A stretch of DNA of 7,257 nucleotides from an uncultured Bacteriovorax sp. (GCA_946482295.1 CAMLRB010000181.1:1-7257); one strand, 5' to 3'. Counted from the first letter of the stretch, positions 1 to 6,779 are shown. The notes: generated from the letters alone by a model not told the origin. A program made the numbers and translations.

Positions 1-142
1 GTGTAGTGTCGGGAACCGAAATAACTTCTCTTACCATTAAAAGAGGAATGGCATAATCTTCGTTACCAAGACTGAACTCGATAAAACGAGATAATTCAGA
101 ACCATTAACTCTTTTCATTTTTGTGACGTTGTCTTTTTCCAT
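1..142 (-). CDS. cheW: CheW chemotaxis coupling protein, N-terminal part (runs off left edge)
   Basis: CheW is the cytoplasmic adaptor that links methyl-accepting chemoreceptors to the CheA kinase. Only the first 47 codons are in the window; the reading frame is open to base 1. After a short charged head (MEKDNVTKMKRVNGSE) the translation enters a typical CheW-domain first strand pair: FIEFSLGNEDYAIPLLMVRE followed by VISVPDTT, matching the family pattern 'F.lg.e.yaipi..vrEii..p..t'. The start is the ATG at 140-142, preceded at 6 bases by AGGAGA. It follows cheA with a 10-base gap, so the two are almost certainly one transcript. A second CheA-like P5 domain or a CheV cannot be excluded because the C-terminus is missing, but the gene order and small N-terminal head favour CheW. 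Confidence 0.92.
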   Translation of the reverse strand, partial: MEKDNVTKMKRVNGSELSRFIEFSLGNEDYAIPLLMVREVISVPDTT

Positions 143-148
143 TTGCTG

Positions 149-154
149 TCTCCT
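149..154 (-). promoter_or_regulatory. cheW ribosome binding site overlapping the cheA stop codon
   Basis: On the minus strand AGGAGA lies 6 bases before the cheW ATG. Its first two bases are also the last two bases of the cheA TAG stop (153-155). A ribosome terminating on cheA therefore sits on the cheW Shine-Dalgarno sequence, an arrangement that usually means translational coupling. This fits the need for matched amounts of CheA and CheW, but the coupling itself is an inference. Confidence 0.75.
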
Positions 155-2051
155 ATGATGCTAATTCTTCTAAAAAGTTAGTTTTCTTCTTTTTCATCGA
201 TCCTGAGAATAGTTCAATAAGATCTAAGATAAAGGCCGGACGACCATCCCCTAGAATCGAGCTTCCCATAAAACCTTTTTGATTTTTAATTTCATCACCA
301 AGTTTTTTAATAACGACCTGTTGTTGGTGAAGAATGTCGTCTACCAGTACGGCAAAGTTGCGCTCCTCTGAGTTAACAATAATTGCAATCTGCTGATGTA
401 GTGGTTTTTCGGTCATATTTCGTTGCAAGGCCTTGCTAATCTTAAAGAGCGGAAGTACTTCCCCTCGAATCTTTAGACAATCACCTACACCATTCACATG
501 ATGAACGATATCTGGCGTAGGACTCAATGATTCGTAAACTTGTCCCAATGGAATGATGTAGCGTTCGTCTCCGATTTTAGTAACCATCGCTTCGATAATT
601 GCCAATGTCAGAGGAAGAACAACTTTAAACACTGATCCTTTTCCAAGTTCAGTCACTACTTTTACTTCACCTGAAAGTTTTTCGATGTTTGTCTTAACAA
701 CATCCATCCCTACACCACGACCAGAAATTTCTGAAACTTCTGACTTTGTAGAAAATCCCGGGTGGAAAATGAGATTGACGAGATCGTCATCGCTCATTGT
801 AGCGTTTGCAGAGATAACACCTTTTTCGATCGCTTTTTCACGGATGATTTTTGGATTGATCCCTTTACCGTCATCACGAATTTCAATGACGAGGTTGTTA
901 CCTTCGTGGAAGGCCTTGATAGAAACTCTTCCTTCTTCATCTTTACCAGCAGCAAGTCGACCTTCAGTTGATTCAAGACCGTGGTCAACAGCATTTCTAA
1001 CGATGTGAACAAGAGGATCTGCTAAATGTTCAAGAACAGTTTTATCGATTTCTGTTTCTTCACCAATAAGCTCTAAATGAACTTTTTTGTTAAGGGCCTT
1101 AGATGTATCACGAACAATACGTTGCATTTTTTGTAACGTTTGTTTTAGAGGAACCATACGAAGACTCATTGAAATGTTCTGAATTTCTTTTGAGAGTTTC
1201 GCTAAATGTGAGAGCGATTTCAACATGAGTGAGTTTTGAACTTCATCTCTATGTTGGTTAAGCACGGTCTGGATAATAACAAGCTCACCTACAACGTTAT
1301 TGAGCATTTCAACGCGTGAAAGAGAGACGCGAATACTGTCGTCTTCACCACCACCTTTTGCTCCACCAGATGGAGGGGCTTTTTTGTGGTCGCCACCAGA
1401 AGAACTTCCTGCCTGACTTGAGGTTAACTTGCTACCAGATGAGTTGGGCTGCGCCGCTTTTGCGGCTTCTGAAGGAAAAAAGCTAGCTGCTCTTTCTTCT
1501 TTTTGCTCCATCGTAAGAATACGTGCTTCAGTTTCTACTGGTGCATTGAGGTTATTTTCAAAATTTTCAATTAGAGCAATGTCTTCTGCTGAGATTGTTT
1601 CTTCTTGCATGTCTGATGACATTTCTGGTTCTGCATGAACAACCGGTGCTTCCGTATTTGTCAACTCTCCATTGAGAGCTGCTTGAATTTTGGAGATGAT
1701 TTCTTTTGAGTCAAAACGCGATTCAAGATCCATATTAAGCATCTTGATCATGACACTCACGTGGTCATTACATTCCAAAAGAAGTGAAACTACTGAATCT
1801 GTAACTTCGACCTTACCTTCTTTAATTTTAAGAATGAGGTTTTCCATTTCATGCGTAAACTCTGCCACATCTCCAAACCCAACGGCACGAGACGTTCCTT
1901 TTAGGTTGTGAGCGAGTCTGAAAATCTCGTTCATAAGATTAGCGTTGTTCTTATCGCTTTCGAGCGCTAAAAAGGCCTGCTCAGCGTCATCTAAGAGCTG
2001 AATGGCTTCCGCTAAAAAATCTAATTTAACTTCTTTTTCAAATTCATTCAT
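153..2051 (-). CDS. cheA: Chemotaxis histidine kinase CheA
   Basis: CheA autophosphorylates on a histidine in response to chemoreceptors and passes the phosphate to CheY and CheB. The 632-residue product has the class order: P1/Hpt at about 1-125 with the phosphoacceptor H48 in RLAHNLKG; a linker at about 126-238; P3 dimerisation at about 239-303; P4 ATPase at about 304-480; and a CheW-like P5 at about 481-617. In P4 the N box is HIVRNAVDHGLE (348-359), followed by DDGKGI (393-398), FHPGFSTK (429-436), GRGVGMD (444-450) and GKGSVF (470-475), so it looks catalytically intact. No P2 CheY-binding domain is recognisable; residues 200-237 are a Ser/Gly/Lys/Pro-rich stretch instead. The tail carries KKKK (620-623). 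The ATG at 2049-2051 has a weak purine-rich GAAGAGAGA upstream and sits about 47 bases below a FliA-like promoter. cheW follows after 10 bases. Confidence 0.97.
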   Translation of the reverse strand: MNEFEKEVKLDFLAEAIQLLDDAEQAFLALESDKNNANLMNEIFRLAHNLKGTSRAVGFGDVAEFTHEMENLILKIKEGKVEVTDSVVSLLLECNDHVSVMIKMLNMDLESRFDSKEIISKIQAALNGELTNTEAPVVHAEPEMSSDMQEETISAEDIALIENFENNLNAPVETEARILTMEQKEERAASFFPSEAAKAAQPNSSGSKLTSSQAGSSSGGDHKKAPPSGGAKGGGEDDSIRVSLSRVEMLNNVVGELVIIQTVLNQHRDEVQNSLMLKSLSHLAKLSKEIQNISMSLRMVPLKQTLQKMQRIVRDTSKALNKKVHLELIGEETEIDKTVLEHLADPLVHIVRNAVDHGLESTEGRLAAGKDEEGRVSIKAFHEGNNLVIEIRDDGKGINPKIIREKAIEKGVISANATMSDDDLVNLIFHPGFSTKSEVSEISGRGVGMDVVKTNIEKLSGEVKVVTELGKGSVFKVVLPLTLAIIEAMVTKIGDERYIIPLGQVYESLSPTPDIVHHVNGVGDCLKIRGEVLPLFKISKALQRNMTEKPLHQQIAIIVNSEERNFAVLVDDILHQQQVVIKKLGDEIKNQKGFMGSSILGDGRPAFILDLIELFSGSMKKKKTNFLEELAS

Positions 2052-2104
2052 ACAAAGTCTCTCTTCAAAGTTTCACTTTACTCTCATTACTACTTCGCTC
2101 TGAT

Positions 2105-2131
2105 TTATCGGTATTTCCTCGAGGAAGTTAA
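2105..2131 (-). promoter_or_regulatory. FliA (sigma-28)-like promoter for cheA-cheW
   Basis: Read on the minus strand, TTAACTTC (2124-2131) and ACCGATAA (2105-2112) are separated by exactly 11 bases. The enterobacterial sigma-28 consensus is TAAAGTTT-N11-GCCGATAA, so the -10 element matches 7 of 8 and the -35 element 5 of 8 at the ideal spacing. Transcription would start near 2098, giving a leader of about 47 bases before the cheA ATG. Location and target fit, since chemotaxis genes are classic late flagellar-class genes. The consensus used by this organism's own FliA is unknown, so the call rests on similarity and context. Confidence 0.6.
2115..2126. repeat. 12-bp perfect palindrome inside the putative cheA promoter
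   Basis: TTCCTCGAGGAA is its own reverse complement. It covers most of the spacer and the edge of the -35 element of the FliA-like cheA promoter. A dimeric regulator bound there would block the promoter, but no regulator is identified and a chance palindrome is possible. Confidence 0.4.
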
Positions 2132-2171
2132 AAAAATGTGCGAACAATGTTGTCTAGATGTAAGAGCTATA

Positions 2172-2212
2172 ACTGCCTTATACTGCGCAGTATCTTCCAG
2201 AAGTAAGGTAGT
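2172..2212. repeat. Nested inverted repeat between cheA and ilvE promoters
   Basis: A perfect 14-bp palindrome, ATACTGCGCAGTAT, lies at 2180-2193. It is enclosed by an outer inverted repeat, ACTGCCTTA (2172-2180) and TAAGGTAGT (2204-2212), with one mismatch (a G-T pair if transcribed); the two structures share base 2180. There is no T-run after it on either strand, so it is not an intrinsic terminator. It lies 20-60 bases upstream of the ilvE -35 element and 40-80 bases upstream of the cheA -35 element, a position suitable for a regulator binding site. Function is unknown. Confidence 0.45.
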
Positions 2213-2231
2213 CAGGTTTACTAATTAACTT

Positions 2232-2259
2232 TTGATTCTTTCTTCATAATTGATATAAT
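2232..2259 (+). promoter_or_regulatory. Sigma-70-like promoter for ilvE
   Basis: TTGATT (2232-2237) and a perfect TATAAT (2254-2259) are separated by 16 bases. Transcription would begin near 2266, leaving a leader of about 38 bases to the ilvE ATG. That leader is too short for a classical attenuator and contains no leader peptide rich in branched-chain residues. Confidence 0.7.
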
Positions 2260-2303
2260 AACTCAGTTTTTAGATGGGTTTTTTATTGAGGACTAGGTAA
2301 AAC

Positions 2304-3380
2304 ATGACGGAAATCATTATTCATTCACAAGTGGCAGCGGCCCTTAAAGCATTCACACTTCCTGAGAACTTAGGGTTTGGAAATGTCATGTCCCCAGTCA
2401 TGGCAAGTAGTTCATATGAAAATGGCAAATGGGGTCCACTAGAAATTCTTCCCTACGGTCCAATAACTATGTATCCAACGGCTAAAGTTCTCCACTATGC
2501 ACAAGAAATTTTCGAAGGTATGAAGGCCTATCGTGTAGCAGGTAAAGGCCCATATATTTTCAGACCTGATGAAAATCATTTACGTTTTAATCGTTCAGCA
2601 GAAAGAATGGCGATGCCACACATCCCATCTGACATTTTTATGGATGCTGTAAAAGAAGTGACTGCTTATTCGGCGAACTTTGTTCCTCGTCGTTCAGGTG
2701 AATCGCTTTATCTTCGTCCTTTTATGTTTGCTTCAGAGGAAACTTTAGGAATCAAACCATCTGAAAAGTTTAAATTCATGGTTATCGCCTCTCCTTCAGG
2801 TGCATATTTTGGAAAAGATACTGGCCTTTCAGTTTTAATCGAACGTGAAAATTCTCGTGCTTTCCCTGGAGGAACAGGATTTGCGAAGACGGGTGGAAAT
2901 TATGCTGCCAGTTTGCTTTCTTCAATTAAAGCTAAACAACATGGCTTCGTTCAAACGTTATGGCTCGATGGCCGTGACAAAAAGTATATTGAAGAAATGT
3001 CAGGCATGAACTTTTTTGCAGTCATTAATGGTGAATTACACACGCCAGAATTGAACGACAGTATTCTCGATGGCATTACAAGAAAGTCCCTCATTACCCT
3101 CGCTCGTGATTTAGGAATCAAAGTTTTTGAAAGAAAAATGGTCATTGAAGAATTGATTGCTGATATTAAGGCCGGTCGTTGTACAGAAGCTTTTGCTTGT
3201 GGAACAGCTGCGATAATCACACCGATTAATTATTTAGCTGAGATTACAGATGAACGTTACCCAGTCGCTCATCCTGAAGGAAAAATGGGATTGGAACTCC
3301 GTGAAAAGCTTTTAGCTATTCAAGAGGGGCGAAGTCCTGATTCTTATGGTTGGGTTATGGAAATTGAGCCGAAAGCTTAA
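2304..3380 (+). CDS. ilvE: Branched-chain amino acid aminotransferase
   Basis: This is a fold-type IV, pyridoxal-phosphate enzyme that interconverts leucine, isoleucine and valine with their 2-oxo acids, using glutamate/2-oxoglutarate, in the cytoplasm. At 358 residues it has the length of the BCAT group that also includes the eukaryotic enzymes, rather than the shorter E. coli type. Visible landmarks are HYAQEIFEGMKAYR (64-77), the substrate-side segment YLRPFMF (136-142), the PLP lysine K195 in GFAKTGGNYAAS, EEMSGMNFF (230-238) with E231 in the cofactor-binding position, and ACGTAAIITPI (298-308) for the phosphate and substrate carboxylate. The ATG is preceded by GAGG (2288-2291) and a closer AGG (2295-2297). 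It stands alone behind its own promoter and converges on the antiporter gene with 3 bases between stop codons. No truncation or missing catalytic residue is seen. Confidence 0.95.
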   Translation: MTEIIIHSQVAAALKAFTLPENLGFGNVMSPVMASSSYENGKWGPLEILPYGPITMYPTAKVLHYAQEIFEGMKAYRVAGKGPYIFRPDENHLRFNRSAERMAMPHIPSDIFMDAVKEVTAYSANFVPRRSGESLYLRPFMFASEETLGIKPSEKFKFMVIASPSGAYFGKDTGLSVLIERENSRAFPGGTGFAKTGGNYAASLLSSIKAKQHGFVQTLWLDGRDKKYIEEMSGMNFFAVINGELHTPELNDSILDGITRKSLITLARDLGIKVFERKMVIEELIADIKAGRCTEAFACGTAAIITPINYLAEITDERYPVAHPEGKMGLELREKLLAIQEGRSPDSYGWVMEIEPKA

Positions 3381-3383
3381 ACT

Positions 3384-4634
3384 CTAAAACAAAAAATAAA
3401 AAAAGAGCATTGAAACAAAAGTAGGAAAAGACGCTGCTATCAGTAGTCTCAGTGGCGAAACCCCCTCTTTTCCAAATTCATTTTTCAAAAATCCAAACGC
3501 TACTGGATTTGGGGCATTAGCAATGACTGTTAGTCCTCCTCCTGTAACAGCTCCAGAGACGAGAGCATATTTGGCCGAATCTGAGAGCTCAACAAGTGAT
3601 CCCAGATAAGTTAAAGCGGCATTATCTGTCACGGCCGTGAGGACCGTTGCCCCTAAATAGAGAAGTGTATCGTTCATATTAGCGAGCAGCGGTTTTAACC
3701 ACCAAGATTGTAAAGAACCTAGGGTAATGAGTCCCGCAAGAAAAAAACCAACGAGAAACGATTCTTTAAGCTTTAAATCACTCTGATAGCGCCGAGTAAT
3801 GCTGACAAATCCCAAGAAAAAACAAAAAATCGCGATGAAAATTTTAGGATAATGGGCCGTGAGGACTACCAAAATGAGAAGTGCTATCTGAATGAAAATT
3901 TTCCACCAAGCAGGTTCATATGCATCTATTTCTTTACTAATCACGATGCCTTGAAGTTCGCTTCTGTAAACATAGGCGTACAATCCTGTTGAGACTACAA
4001 CTGCTGCAATGGCCTTAAAACCAAAGTTGGCCAGCATAAACGAAGTATCCCATCCCCACTTAGCTGCAACCATGAGTACTGGTGGGGCCGCAAAATGAGT
4101 GAGTGTTCCCCCAATAGAAACATTGACTAATAACAATCCCAACGTCGCGTATTTAAACTTGAGTGACATCGATCTTTTATAAAAATTTTCATAAAGAATG
4201 AGGGCAGTCACCGTCATGGCCGCGGGCTCAGTAATGAAAGAACCAAGCAGAGGGCCTATAATTAAAGTCGCGAGATAAAAAGAAAGTTTTTCTTTAAAAG
4301 GAAGAAGTTTTGAAATGCCATAGATGATTTTTTCTGCAAAAAAAATGATTGGTCTTGTAGCGGCCATGCACATAATAACAAACACGAAGGCCGGTTCAGT
4401 GAAATTGAGACCGTTCAAAAAAGTGAGGGTTGAAGCAGGGCCTTCGTAAACAAGCATGATGAGAATGAGAATTAAAGACCACAATCCGAAAACAACTTCG
4501 ACTTCAGCTAAATAGTGCCAAAAGTTTCTAGGAATGGATCCATCGGGATATTTTCTTGCGATCACTTCAATTTTCCCAACCAGGAATGTGTGAAGAATCG
4601 CAAGAACAAAAAGAATGAGAGAAAGTACTCCCAC
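3384..4634 (-). CDS. Putative Na+/H+ antiporter, ion transporter (IT) superfamily
   Basis: The product is a 416-residue polytopic inner-membrane protein with about 10-12 hydrophobic segments (for example 1-20, 43-65, 81-101, 116-147, 160-190, 204-222, 245-281, 291-311, 325-347, 355-381 and 395-416). It resembles the family annotated as putative Na+/H+ antiporter (Na_H_antiport_3), related to NhaB/NhaD/ArsB carriers. Key motifs are GSFITEPAAMT (131-141) with GGTLTHFAAPPVLM (175-188), and AVTDNAALTYLGSLV (334-348) with GGGLTVIANAPNPV (365-378); these paired motifs look like the two re-entrant hairpins of an inverted repeat. The GTG start (4632-4634) is the first possible start, because an in-frame TAA lies two codons upstream. 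No good Shine-Dalgarno precedes it, so translation probably depends on the ferredoxin gene 7 bases upstream. The ion specificity (Na+, Li+, an organic or arsenical anion) cannot be read from sequence; the family call is from recall. Confidence 0.75.
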   Translation of the reverse strand: MGVLSLILFVLAILHTFLVGKIEVIARKYPDGSIPRNFWHYLAEVEVVFGLWSLILILIMLVYEGPASTLTFLNGLNFTEPAFVFVIMCMAATRPIIFFAEKIIYGISKLLPFKEKLSFYLATLIIGPLLGSFITEPAAMTVTALILYENFYKRSMSLKFKYATLGLLLVNVSIGGTLTHFAAPPVLMVAAKWGWDTSFMLANFGFKAIAAVVVSTGLYAYVYRSELQGIVISKEIDAYEPAWWKIFIQIALLILVVLTAHYPKIFIAIFCFFLGFVSITRRYQSDLKLKESFLVGFFLAGLITLGSLQSWWLKPLLANMNDTLLYLGATVLTAVTDNAALTYLGSLVELSDSAKYALVSGAVTGGGLTVIANAPNPVAFGFLKNEFGKEGVSPLRLLIAASFPTFVSMLFFYFLF

Positions 4635-4641
4635 TGCTTAA

Positions 4642-4890
4642 TTAACCGTCTTTACCGATAGAAGCTACCGGGCAAGCTTCCAATTGTTCCTGACAAAGTT
4701 CAATATCAGCAGGAGACGATGGCTGCTTCCAAACATAAGCATTTCCATCTTCGTCTTCTTTAAAAAACTCTGGAGCGCCTGTGTAACAAACGTTACAAGC
4801 AATACACCCTTCTCCGTTGTCATCATCTGGATCTGTGCAATACCACGGCCCAGGAATATTGAGCTTATGCTTCATTTTTTTATTGGCCAT
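4642..4890 (-). CDS. Single-cluster [4Fe-4S] ferredoxin
   Basis: This is a small (82 residues), acidic, cytoplasmic electron carrier. Its core, CIACNVC (29-35), GAPEFFKEDEDGNAYV (38-53) and EACPVASI (71-78), matches Bacillus-type monocluster ferredoxins: C29, C32, C35 and C73 would hold one [4Fe-4S] cluster, and the second cluster of 2[4Fe-4S] ferredoxins is absent (AP replaces CP after the first motif). Two further cysteines, C18 and C66, lie outside the cluster set. The N-terminus is about 15 residues longer than the Bacillus form and basic (ANKKMKHK). The ATG at 4888-4890 has a strong GGAGG (4895-4899). It is the first gene of a two-gene unit with the antiporter. The redox partner is unknown and nothing nearby supplies one. 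Confidence 0.92.
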   Translation of the reverse strand: MANKKMKHKLNIPGPWYCTDPDDDNGEGCIACNVCYTGAPEFFKEDEDGNAYVWKQPSSPADIELCQEQLEACPVASIGKDG

Positions 4891-4971
4891 ATTTCCTCCG
4901 CTATCAATTTAAAATGCTCTCAAGTTTATCACAAAAAACGCATAACTATGAAGTGTAAAACGCTTAAAAGA

Positions 4972-5000
4972 TTGCTTTCATGAACAACTTTTTCTAAAAT
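4972..5000 (+). promoter_or_regulatory. Sigma-70-like promoter for the pgcA-queC unit
   Basis: TTGCTT (4972-4977) and TAAAAT (4995-5000) are spaced by 17 bases. Transcription would start near 5007, leaving a leader of about 36 bases with AAGGA (5031-5035) 7 bases before the mutase ATG. The rest of the 152-base gap (4891-5042) should also hold the leftward ferredoxin promoter, but I could not pick a convincing -35/-10 pair for it. Confidence 0.6.
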
Positions 5001-5042
5001 TCACCGATGCTGAAATTATCTCCCTTTTAGAAGGAAATTCAA

Positions 5043-6779
5043 ATGAATACGAAAGCTCCTACACCTGCTTTTACTCGCGCAAAAGAATGGGCCCTCAACC
5101 CTTATTTCGGAGAAGAGTCACGTCAAGAAATTCAGGCACTCATTGATGCTAATAACCACAAAGAAATTGAAGAGCGTTTTTACAAAGACCTTGAGTTTGG
5201 AACGGGAGGGATGCGAAGTATCTTGGGCCAAGGCTCAAATCGCATCAACATCTATACAATTAGAAAGGCCACTCAGGCGCTTTGTAGTGAAGTGCTCGCA
5301 CAAAAACAAGCGTCACCGAGCATTTGTATAAGTTACGACTCTCGAGTGATGTCATACGAACTCGCTCGCGTTGCGGCCGAAGTTATGGCAGGAAATGGTG
5401 TTAAGGCGTTTATCTACAAACATCTCAATCCTGTAGCCCTTCTTTCATTTGCTGTTCGTTATCATAAATCTTTAGCCGGTGTCATGGTCACGGCCTCTCA
5501 CAACCCTCCTGAGTACAACGGATATAAAGTTTTTTGGTCGGATGGCTCGCAAGTAACGCCACCGAATGATCAAAACATCATCAACAACTATAATGCTCTC
5601 ACTGATTATACGTCGATTAAGTTCATGCCCTTTGAACAAGCTGAAAAAGCGGGTCTCATTGAATGGATCAGCGATGAAGTTGAAAATGCCTATTTCAAAT
5701 CAATTCTTAGTAAGGCCATTGACCCGGCCATGTGTTCGAAGGACGGATCGAAACTCAAAATTATTTATACTCCAATCCATGGCGCAGGCCTTGTTCCCTG
5801 CTCGCGCGCGCTAAAGGAACTGGGCTTCACTGATGTGGCCGTCGTTCCTGAACAGGCCATGCCTGATGGAAAATTTCCTACAGTTAAATCACCTAACCCA
5901 GAGAATCCTTCGGCGCTGAAAATGGCCGTTGATCTTATGGAAAAAACAAATGGCGACATTGTTATGGGTTCAGACCCAGACACTGACCGTTTGGGCGTGG
6001 CCATTAAACATGAAGGAAAGATTGAATATCTTACAGGGAACCAGATCGGTGTTTTAAAACTTCACTACATTCTGTCTCGTTTAAAAGAACAAGGTAAACT
6101 GCCAATGAGTGGGTACGTTGTTAAATCTATCGTAACAACACCACTTCTCGATACAATTGCGAAGGCCTATGGCATCGAAGTCTACAATACACTGACGGGA
6201 TTCAAATGGATCTGCGGCAAGATGAATGAAATCGAGAGAACATCTCCAGAAAAAGAGTTCCTCTTTGCGACTGAAGAATCTTTTGGATATCTTTGCCATA
6301 ACTTTGCCCGCGACAAAGACGGAGTGAGCTCTGTTTCTCAAATGGCCGAAGTCGCTCTCTACTACAAACTTCAGGGAAAAAACCTTCTTCAGGCACTCGA
6401 TAAAATTTATGAAGAGTTCGGTTTCTCTCGCGAAGACCTCCTCTCTCTCGACTATTTTGGAATCGAAGGGGCCGAAAAAATTTCACGGATCATGACAAAC
6501 TTCAGGAACTTCAGCGATAACACTTTTCTAGGTAATAAAATCGTTGAGATTAAAGACTACGCAAAAGGCATTGATGGACTTCCAAAAAGCAATGTCATTG
6601 GGTTTTTCTTCGAAGGTGGAAATCAACTCTATCTAAGACCATCAGGAACTGAACCAAAAATTAAGTTCTATTTGATGATCCAAGAAAGTGCAGGAACACT
6701 TGCTGAGAAAAAGAAAAATGCGGGCGATTTATCAACACGTTTATTGGCCTACATTAACGAGTTAGCAGATAAAGCATAA
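5043..6779 (+). CDS. pgcA: Phosphoglucomutase/phosphomannomutase (alpha-D-phosphohexomutase, PgcA/PGM2 type)
   Basis: This cytoplasmic enzyme interconverts hexose 1- and 6-phosphates, feeding nucleotide-sugar, envelope and glycogen synthesis. At 578 residues it matches the PgcA/PGM2 subfamily (about 580) rather than the shorter ManB/AlgC or GlmM enzymes. The N-terminal FYKDLEFGTGGMR (46-58) is characteristic of that subfamily. Catalytic elements are in order: phosphoserine S152 in TASHNPPEYNG; the Mg-binding loop GSDPDTDR (309-316) with D311, D313 and D315; sugar-loop TGFKWICGK (385-393); EESFGY (411-416); and the phosphate-binding RPSGTEPK (532-539). All look intact. Whether glucose, mannose or (deoxy)ribose phosphates are preferred cannot be decided from sequence, so the symbol is a subfamily assignment. 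The ATG has AAGGA 7 bases upstream. It is followed by queC after 11 bases. Confidence 0.92.
   Translation: MNTKAPTPAFTRAKEWALNPYFGEESRQEIQALIDANNHKEIEERFYKDLEFGTGGMRSILGQGSNRINIYTIRKATQALCSEVLAQKQASPSICISYDSRVMSYELARVAAEVMAGNGVKAFIYKHLNPVALLSFAVRYHKSLAGVMVTASHNPPEYNGYKVFWSDGSQVTPPNDQNIINNYNALTDYTSIKFMPFEQAEKAGLIEWISDEVENAYFKSILSKAIDPAMCSKDGSKLKIIYTPIHGAGLVPCSRALKELGFTDVAVVPEQAMPDGKFPTVKSPNPENPSALKMAVDLMEKTNGDIVMGSDPDTDRLGVAIKHEGKIEYLTGNQIGVLKLHYILSRLKEQGKLPMSGYVVKSIVTTPLLDTIAKAYGIEVYNTLTGFKWICGKMNEIERTSPEKEFLFATEESFGYLCHNFARDKDGVSSVSQMAEVALYYKLQGKNLLQALDKIYEEFGFSREDLLSLDYFGIEGAEKISRIMTNFRNFSDNTFLGNKIVEIKDYAKGIDGLPKSNVIGFFFEGGNQLYLRPSGTEPKIKFYLMIQESAGTLAEKKKNAGDLSTRLLAYINELADKA

Noticed and set aside
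685..1911. Plus-strand open frames inside cheA (685-1008, 762-971, 1429-1638, 1690-1911)
   Set aside because: They are antisense to clearly conserved CheA domains, their products resemble no family, and they have no ribosome binding site or promoter worth naming.
2166..2215. Intrinsic terminator or small RNA at the nested inverted repeat
   Set aside because: There is no U-run on either strand after the stem and no gene ends nearby, as both flanking genes point away.
4684..4983. 99-codon plus-strand open frame spanning the ferredoxin gene and the divergent promoter region
   Set aside because: It is antisense to the well-supported ferredoxin and would run across the ferredoxin start region; the product has no recognisable features.
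4992..5032. 8-bp inverted repeat TTCTAAAA / TTTTAGAA and a small CCTT/AAGG hairpin over the mutase ribosome binding site
   Set aside because: The left arm lies upstream of the predicted transcription start, so the long stem would not form in mRNA; the 4-bp hairpin is too weak to call regulatory.
5143..6486. Other-frame open frames within the phosphohexomutase (5143-5331, 5566-5814, 5765-6004, 6081-6341, 6202-6486) and 2951-3220 opposite ilvE
   Set aside because: All are shadows of genes with intact catalytic motifs in the main frame.
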